Source: Gelatoporia subvermispora B (Eukaryota; Basidiomycota; Agaricomycetes; Polyporales; Gelatoporiaceae). From it: a stretch of 64,000 nucleotides of DNA. Positions within the stretch are counted from its first letter, which is position 1; each line of letters opens with the position of its first letter. The stretch spans positions 1,080,255-1,144,254 of the forward strand of contig KB445796.1 of NCBI GenBank assembly GCA_000320605.2, given 5' to 3'. Of this stretch, positions 58,564 to 64,000 are shown in pieces. A program made the translations under genes and the position numbers. The notes beneath the pieces were generated by a model that saw only the letters and a list, made by a program, of their open reading frames with translations, was not told where the DNA came from and did not search any database.

Positions 58564-59123
58564 ATCTTCAGTCAGGGCCGCATCCTCTTGACATACTTAC
58601 GAAATGGGCTGGCACCTCGTACAGTGCGAGCTTTGCTGTGCCTTGGGGAATGGATTGGAGTTGGCTTCATTGCTGACAATGATATTCTGGCAGCAATGAA
58701 GGATGCATAAGGTCTATGTGATACAGAGAAATGTACGTAGACATAGACTACAGGAATGTTAGTTCGGATGTCCGTAGAGTCATCACAACCCGTTGATACC
58801 CGTGGGACCCGCGTCCAACCCGCCCAACCCGCGTCTTACCCGTGCCCGTGAGACGGGTTGCAAACCCGCGCGGGTACGGGTACGGGTAGAGGGTGATACA
58901 CCCGCGGGTATACCCGTGGTGTGCACTAGAGACCACGACCACTGCTCACAATTGCTTGTAGCCAATCCTTCGGTGCGCCACCGTGTATGCAATTAGTACT
59001 CAAATTGAGCGGCATTCCGGATTACCGCCCAATCTAATCGGGTTTAATCTGGATTACATAAGTCTAATGGACGCCAGATACTCCCCCGCTACGAGAGCTC
59101 ATGCGCCATCTGCTGGCGTCACC

Positions 59124-59248
59124 GTAACCTGCGAGTTTCCGAACTCGTAGCGTATCCGCTGCGCTCTCCGCGAGCCATGCGCGTATCCGGTTCATTCGGA
59201 AGATGGACTGCGTAACCTGCGGGCTGAAGTCCCAGCTCGCAGCGTATC
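59124..59248 (+). repeat. Two related hairpin-forming repeats left of the YR element
   Basis: GTAACCTGCG at 59124 and again at 59212 each begin a 33-37-nt segment ending AGCGTATC (59149-59156, 59241-59248). Each segment can fold into a stem (CGAGTT...AACTCG in the first, GCGGGCT...AGCTCGC in the second). The stems are kept while the loops differ. A second pair of direct repeats, TTCTGCTTCGGCYGCC, occurs near 59357 and 59410. Position suggests the 5' terminal repeat of the YR element. Confidence 0.5.
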
Positions 59249-59493
59249 GACGGGCTTAAGCGCGCCAACCACATGGCGAATACTAAATACGGTATTCCGC
59301 ACATTGTCAGCCGCTCCTCTAATAGCGAGCAGCGAGCGGCGCAGAAAATTCAGCTTTTCTGCTTCGGCCGCCCATTGCTGCTTGCTAGGTGAGTTGCCTC
59401 CCAGGCCAGCTATTCTGCTTCGGCTGCCAGGAGCTGAATGATAGCGTAGTCCGCACTACTTTAGTCGCTTCGCTCCCATCTGTTGATCACTAC

Positions 59494-60693
59494 ATGCCTT
59501 CCGATGCCGAAAGTCCCTCGCAAACGCCGACAGGGGTCACCTCCACACACGTCCCCGAACCGGACGAGGGGGCCCAAGTCTGCGAGAGATGCCAACTCAT
59601 CGTCGACAAGTATCGGGGGGGCGAGATTAGCCGTCTCCGGGCGAATCATACACTCAGTGCTATTCTCCTTACTGAAGGAGCCGACAACGGCGCCGAAGTC
59701 GCTGGAGCATACGAGGCTTACCGTTTCAACGTCGCCTTACTCGACGCCCACGATGCCCTCGTTGGAGCAACGCCTGACGGACCCAATCTCGACTCGGAGC
59801 CTCCTCGAGCAGATGAGCCTTCAGACGCCCTTGACGAGCAAGATCCCTCCCGCAAGCGGGCTCGCTCGCAATCTGTCTCCACAGATCGAGGAAGCGATGG
59901 AGATAGACGCCGCCGAGCCAATCCAGACCAATGGCCCTGGGTCGTCACTGACCGATTGCTCGCGGGACGACATCTCTCCTCCTCTTGTCGGACGACCCTC
60001 CAGCTCCTTCAGTCCTATGGAGTTGAGCCCAAGTTCACGCGGATGTCCATCATGCAGTCTTCTTCGGCGCCTCCGTTCCCCGAGTCTGAATGGGGAAACA
60101 TCCTCGCCGGGAGACCTGTCGACCTCGATAAAGTACTCTCCAGCATTTTCTCCCTCGGAAAGGATGATAAGCAAGTCGAAAAGCTGGGAGAATTCGAGCT
60201 GTCTCACGCCCGGATTACTCCGATCAAGCGAGTCAAGACTGAAGGGGAATGGTACCGCGCGTGGAACATTACTGTCGAAGCCACCTCCTTTGCTTTCCCG
60301 CATCGGCGCTCCGAGCTTGTGTCTTACAGGCGATACATCTCAGAGATCTTCGCCGCTGTTGGCGAATCCAGTCAGCAGCGGGTACTCGAGTTTGACTGTG
60401 CCGTCCACTATTATGTCTCCACCCACCGGCATCTCGAGCTCACCGATACCGGCCACTTCGCCAGCCTCCACACCAAATTCCTCCACTCTATCGGAGTTGG
60501 AGCGCAAGCTGAATCTAGTCGAAGCCAAGATCGAGGACGCGCGGCTCCTCCTAAGCCACGCAACGAGCCGTGCCGGAGATGGAACGTCGGCGCCTGCCCT
60601 TCAAATGCCGGTACCTGCCGGTACAGGCACATCTGCAGCCAATGTGAATCGGGTTCACACACCGTTGGCGCCTGTCCAACCCGGAAGGATTGA
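59494..60693 (+). CDS. Gag-like protein of the YR retrotransposon
   Basis: An uninterrupted frame from the ATG at 59494 (MPSDAESPSQTPTG) to TGA at 60691-60693 gives 399 aa. The first 170 residues are acidic, with one CxxC pair (VCERCQLIVD), then Arg/Ser-rich. A helical middle contains FPESEWGNILAGRPVDLDKV and a conserved-looking block (YRRYISEIFAAVGESSQQRVL). The C-terminus holds a Cys/His zinc-binding region (CRRWNVGACPSNAGTCRYRH followed by ICSQC and GACP), comparable to the nucleocapsid-like finger of Ngaro/DIRS Gag. The frame is open further upstream to 59389, but this ATG is the first one that starts a sensible protein. It overlaps the next gene in the +1 frame. Confidence 0.75.
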   Translation: MPSDAESPSQTPTGVTSTHVPEPDEGAQVCERCQLIVDKYRGGEISRLRANHTLSAILLTEGADNGAEVAGAYEAYRFNVALLDAHDALVGATPDGPNLDSEPPRADEPSDALDEQDPSRKRARSQSVSTDRGSDGDRRRRANPDQWPWVVTDRLLAGRHLSSSCRTTLQLLQSYGVEPKFTRMSIMQSSSAPPFPESEWGNILAGRPVDLDKVLSSIFSLGKDDKQVEKLGEFELSHARITPIKRVKTEGEWYRAWNITVEATSFAFPHRRSELVSYRRYISEIFAAVGESSQQRVLEFDCAVHYYVSTHRHLELTDTGHFASLHTKFLHSIGVGAQAESSRSQDRGRAAPPKPRNEPCRRWNVGACPSNAGTCRYRHICSQCESGSHTVGACPTRKD

Positions 60694-62551
60694 GATACCG
60701 GAGGAGCTTCAGTCACGGCGTCCCAGATACGCACGTGAACTGCTGTGCAGTGATTCTGGTCCCGACATCATGACCGTGGCCGAGTCTACCCTGTATCATC
60801 CGCCAATGCCCGCTGTACCGGACGCGGAGTTACACGACCCCGTAGTAAATGCTACCCTACGTGAACACCCTCAGTTATTCCGGATCGTTACGCCCATCAA
60901 CATCGACCGTTTCGAGTCTCTGCTGAAGACACACCCGAACCGCGCCTTCGTGGACTCCATCGTGCGGGGTTTGCGTGAGGGTTTCTGGCCATGGGCGGAG
61001 CGGCCCGAAGATTACCCAATCACCTGGGATGAGACACGCCCAACGCCGACTGACGAGGCAGTCGCCGCGTTCCTAGAGACCCAGCGCCAAGAGGAACTCG
61101 CCGCGGGCCGCTTCTCGCCTGCTTTTGGGCCCAATCTTCTGCCTGGCATGTACTGTATGCCGGTTCATGCGGTCCCCAAGCCGCATTCAGACAAGATGCG
61201 TCTCGTCACAAATCATAGCGCGGGCGCATACTCCCTCAATTCTATGATCCCGCGTGAGGCCATATCTGGTGTGATACTCGATGGTATCCCTGCACTAGGA
61301 CAAGCGCTTCGCCGAATCCGGCAATCACATCGGCGCCCGCTTGTCATGTGGAAGTCGGACGTCTCCCACGCCTATCGCCTTCTACCGATGTCACCCTATT
61401 GGCAGATCAAACAGGTCGTGACCATCAACGGGAATCGACACGTCGACCACTGCAATGTTTTCGGTAACCGTGGATCTCAGCGAATCTGGAACGCTTTCAT
61501 CAGTCTAGTCATATGGATAGTGATTGAGATGTATCTCATCCTACTCCTCGGATATGTCGACGACAATTTTGGGGCGGCAGAGTCAGACGAGCTCGAATAC
61601 TACGAACCATATGGGTACTACTACCCCCGTGCTCAAGTCTGCTTGCTCCGCGTGTGGGATGAACTTGGTATTCCCCATGAATTCAAAAAACAAGTATATG
61701 CACCGGTGATTCCGATCATTGGATTTGCTGTGGATCCCAACGCGATGACGGTCACCATGACCGCGGAGAGCAAGACCGCTTTGTTGGAAGCGATTAACGA
61801 TTTTTGCGGGCCGCCCGGTTCGCGGCCACGTCGCACGTTGCGCGAGTTTCTCTCACTCGCGGGTTATGCCAACTGGGCGTTCAATGTGTTTCCGCTGTTA
61901 AAACCATCACTCTCGAACCTATACGACAAGATGCGCGGCAAGGACAAGATGAACGCGACCTTGCACGTCAATCTGGCGCTCATCGATGACCTAAAATGGT
62001 TGGAACGACACATCAAGGCGTCCAACGGAATCCATTTCTTCGGAGCCGAAGAATGGGGTGTCGAAGACTTGACCTCAGCCGACGCATCCCACAAACTAGC
62101 GTACGTTGACGCTTCAGGTGCCGGCCTCGGGATCTATTTCCCGTGGCTCGGATGTGGTTATTTTAGCGAAATACCTCCCAAAGCTCCCCCGGGAGTTATC
62201 TTCTTCACCGAGGCGCTCACGGCTTGCTCGGCGTTGCACAAGATCGTCGACTTCATCAGTGCGGGTCGCACCATCAAACGCGTCGGGGTTTTCTCTGACA
62301 ACACCAACACGGTGCACATATTCAACTCTCTGCGTGCACAACCAGAGTACAATGCCATACTGCGCTCAGCAGTCGATGTGCGCATCCACCACGATTTGGA
62401 CGTACGCGTCAGTTAGATCCCGGGAGAAAACAACTCCGTAGCCGACGCGCTGTCACGCCGGGACTTCAAGCATGCGCGTGAACTTCATCCAAATCTCACC
62501 ATTCTCCCATTCATACCCCCTCGAGATGCGCTGGGGGCGTGCCCAAAATGA
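60605..62551 (+). pseudogene. Reverse transcriptase-RNase H of the YR retrotransposon, amber-interrupted
   Basis: The frame extends from before the first ATG (60605) and is +1 relative to gag, overlapping it by 89 nt. The RT shows MYCMPVHAVPKPHSDKMRLV, the catalytic aspartate in WKSDVSHAYRLLPM, VFGNRGSQRIWNAFISLV and the active-site box LGYVDDNFG. RNase H follows with LAYVDASGAGLG, TEALTACSALHKI and FSDNTNTVHIFNSL. A TAG at 62414-62416 interrupts the end of RNase H. The next in-frame residues read IPGENNSVADALSRRDF, the usual conserved terminus (family members have Trp before IPG), so TAG is probably a TGG mutation. The frame then runs to TGA at 62549-62551, overlapping the recombinase ATG as ATGA. 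Confidence 0.87.
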
Positions 62552-63532
62552 ATTTCGATGTCTCACGGTCGCGGCAACCACGCAGGGAGCCGTGGCCGAT
62601 GGACTGCCTACTACGGGCCCGATCCATCGCGCTTGGGCATGCGATCGACATTTCCACCAAGCACTCATACTCATCTGCCCTCCATTCCTATTTGAATTTC
62701 TGTCACCTTCACCGCTTTGCTGTGACGCCCACCAAAGATACGTTGAGCGTTGAGCCTTTACGTCGTCTACATGTGTGCGCACATCGAACCGCGCTCGGTG
62801 GACTCATATCTGTCCGGAATATGTCACGAATTAGAAGAATTCTTCCCAGACGTGCGCCGAATCCGCGCCTCGCGTCTGGTGTTGAAAAGCCTCAAGGGGT
62901 GCAAGCGCATGTTCAGCAAACCGATCAATCGAAAATGCGCACTCACCATTCCCGATTTGCACGTCGTATATCAAGACCTCGCACGATCGACTCATTTCAA
63001 CGATCGACTGTTCCTGGCCATGCTGGTGACGGGCTTCCACGCCTTGATGCGTCTCGGGGAGCTCGTACAGCCAGATCGAGTAGAGCTCCGTAACCCAGCT
63101 AAACTGAGCTTGCGCGTGTCGGTGCACGTGCGGGACGACCACTTCGAATTCTTGCTGCCTGCCCACAAGGCAGATCCACTATTCGAGGGAAATCGAATTA
63201 TCGTCCGAAACTTCCCCGGCGCGCCCAATGCGCGTGCCGTCTTCACAGCGTACCTCCACGAACGCGACTGCTGTTTTCCATATCATCCCACCCTTTGGCT
63301 TAACCAAGCCGGGCGCACGCCCACCCGCTCTTGGTTTACCCAGCGCCTACGAGGGTACTTCCCGAGGGACGTGTCAGGCCATTCGTTGCGCGCAGGTGGC
63401 GCGACGGCGTTGGCTGAACATCGCACGCCTCCCGATCTCATCCAGGTGGCCGGAAGATGGACGTCCAGCGCGTGGACGGCGTACGTGCGAAAACACCCTA
63501 TGCTATACAGTGGGTCTTTCACCAGATGCTGA
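62548..63532 (+). pseudogene. Tyrosine recombinase of the YR retrotransposon, frameshifted
   Basis: It starts at the ATG (62548) overlapping the upstream stop. The N-terminal arm (IDISTKHSYSSALHSYLNFC) reads to LSV near 62750. From there the catalytic part continues in the +1 frame (YVVYMCAHIEPRSVDSYLSG onward). The break coincides with an exact 7-bp tandem duplication, GTTGAGC at 62742-62748 and 62749-62755; without one copy the two parts join in phase. Catalytic residues are all present: Arg in FHALMRLGELVQP, His and Arg in SGHSLRAGGATALA, GRWTSSAW, and the nucleophile Tyr in AYVRKHPML. In intact elements this enzyme integrates circular cDNA without a target duplication. Confidence 0.87.
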
Positions 63533-64000
63533 CGGCCTGATATATCAAAATCTGTGATGACCGGTGAGACCTGATGTATTAAACACTGTCGTTTCCGGTT
63601 CAAACCCATATATATCCACGCGCCCGCGAGTTGACTCATTGCAGCTCGATCTCACTCCTTCCCCTGCTTCATCGTATGTGCCTCGCCCCTGATCATCATG
63701 ACGACTCATACATGAAGGTTTAGCCAAGCAGAAGGATGAGATCGCCTATCAATCTCCCTTCGACGTCCCGATATCCGGAACATCTTCCAAAGAGGACCGT
63801 GGTGCGTCGTATTTCTACTTGAATCTTCGGAGTTTGAGGCTGAGTGTGACTTCAAACCTTAAAACACTTCCGCCCGAGGTCGTAGGGCAACTTTCGGCGT
63901 GCCAGTTAGTACGTACATACCCTCGGAGAAACCGTCATATGATCCTGACTATGGACTCCGACCTGCGGTTCCCCGATGATCATCCAAAGTTGTGAATGAC
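63533..64000. other. Right-edge region after the YR recombinase
   Basis: No gene seen. Split direct repeats (the B1-A2-B2 arrangement) would be expected here if the element is Ngaro-type. I could not match this stretch to the 58937-59490 side by eye, so either the repeats lie beyond the window or the assignment of the left end is wrong. Confidence 0.35.

Larger units (their letters stand above)
50721..58710 (+). pseudogene. hAT transposase of the outer element, disrupted
   Basis: Exons 50721-51132, 51185-51548, 51597-51780, 51835-52045, 52100-52551, 52607-52876, 52964-53177, 53231-53391, 53444-53648 and 53703-53733, resuming at 58572-58710 after the inner element. Domains in order: basic/Ser N-terminus; BED zinc finger (HVFKCTNTRCAKTVRRYL, NLHKHAKACWGEEA); catalytic core with LSFAMDCWTSPNHRAYFAI and VTADNASANNVMV; an acidic insertion; RDVSTHWNSTYKMLQF; and the C-terminal hAT dimerisation region (DALKWWYERRHVYPRLSRMA, TSVDVERIFS, then GRILLTYLRNGLAPRTVRAL). 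Two lesions are seen: an in-frame TGA at 53141-53143 inside KKYYD*TDYAEIYCIAM, and the 4830-bp insertion. Removing the insertion plus one target copy leaves the last exon in phase (31 + 139 nt). Confidence 0.88.
50461..58928 (+). mobile_element. hAT DNA transposon (outer element)
   Basis: The element is 8468 bp including a nested insertion; its own sequence is about 3.6 kb. The tips TAGTGCACACCACGGGTA (50461-50478) and its exact reverse complement (58911-58928) form a perfect 18-bp terminal inverted repeat that begins TAGTG as in hAT elements. The 8-bp target site duplication GAGACCAC lies at 50453-50460 and 58929-58936. Both subterminal regions (50461-50575, 58785-58928) are packed with ACCCGTACCCG-type motifs in both orientations, probably transposase-binding repeats. 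It encodes an Ac/hAT transposase on the plus strand, broken by the inner element. The exact target duplication and perfect termini suggest a fairly recent insertion. Confidence 0.95.
58937..63999 (+). mobile_element. Tyrosine-recombinase retrotransposon (Ngaro/DIRS-like), partial view
   Basis: Three consecutive plus-strand coding blocks form the order typical of YR retrotransposons: gag-like with a CCCH/CCHC zinc knuckle, RT plus RNase H, then a tyrosine recombinase. There is no aspartic protease or DDE integrase, and no methyltransferase block is seen. This favours the Ngaro/PAT type described in Coprinopsis and Phanerochaete over classical DIRS1. Exact ends were not found. The left boundary is somewhere in 58937-59490. 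On the right, the split repeats expected after the recombinase would lie in 63533-64000 or beyond the window. The element carries inactivating lesions (see its genes). Confidence 0.8.

Noticed and set aside
63590..63615. GGTTCAAACCC resembling a tRNA B-box
   Set aside because: No matching A-box or acceptor stem can be folded around it.
1..64000. Search for CRISPR arrays, rRNA, or bacterial-type operons
   Set aside because: None seen; intron-rich eukaryotic genes throughout.

Overview
The window is a piece of a filamentous basidiomycete genome, most likely an Agaricomycete and possibly Polyporales-like. The genes are closely packed and carry many 45-70 nt GT-AG introns. The protein set (PEX5, Mga2/Spt23, complex I NuzM, a DUF6533 membrane protein, a tyrosine-kinase-like kinase, a REC114-like protein) and the two transposon classes (hAT, tyrosine-recombinase retrotransposon) fit this. 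All exon coordinates were worked out by hand from splice signals, reading phase and recalled family consensus. No search was run.

Region 1 (1-25.3 kb) is ordinary housekeeping sequence. In order: a UPF0643 protein (-), complex I subunit NuzM (+), the splicing factor CUS2/Tat-SF1 (+) tail-to-tail with the type II phosphatidylinositol 4-kinase LSB6 (-), the sulfite efflux pump SSU1 (-), a TKL-like kinase (-) head-to-head with the peroxisomal receptor PEX5 (+), a short-chain dehydrogenase (-), a small hydrophilic protein (+), and dihydroxy-acid dehydratase ILV3 (+, 22 exons).

Region 2 (25.5-31.4 kb) is a tandem segmental duplication of about 2.6 kb. Each unit carries an AIM24-family gene. The left breakpoint lies in an intron of a single-pass membrane protein gene, so the second unit holds only a decayed fragment of that gene.

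Region 3 (31.7-49.7 kb) contains a DUF6533-type membrane protein of doubtful integrity, a REC114-like meiotic protein, a MYND zinc-finger protein, the membrane-tethered transcription factor MGA2/SPT23 (-) head-to-head with the FG nucleoporin NUP50/NUP2 (+), the Rab GAP GYP1, and a large helical protein with a HicA-like C-terminus.

Region 4 (50.4-64.0 kb) is a transposon nest. An 8468-bp hAT element has a perfect 18-bp terminal inverted repeat and an 8-bp target duplication. A second hAT element of 4830 bp sits inside the last exon of its transposase and carries its own target duplication and an almost intact transposase on the opposite strand. Next to it is a Ngaro/DIRS-like tyrosine-recombinase retrotransposon (gag, RT-RNase H, YR). 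It is damaged by an in-frame amber codon and a 7-bp tandem duplication, and it runs towards or past the window edge.

Three coding regions each lack exactly one base at or near a G/C run, so either the assembly has homopolymer errors or these are real lesions. No clearly new multi-gene system was found. The most noteworthy features are the nested hAT pair, the AIM24 duplication, the HicA-like fusion and the very small exons.
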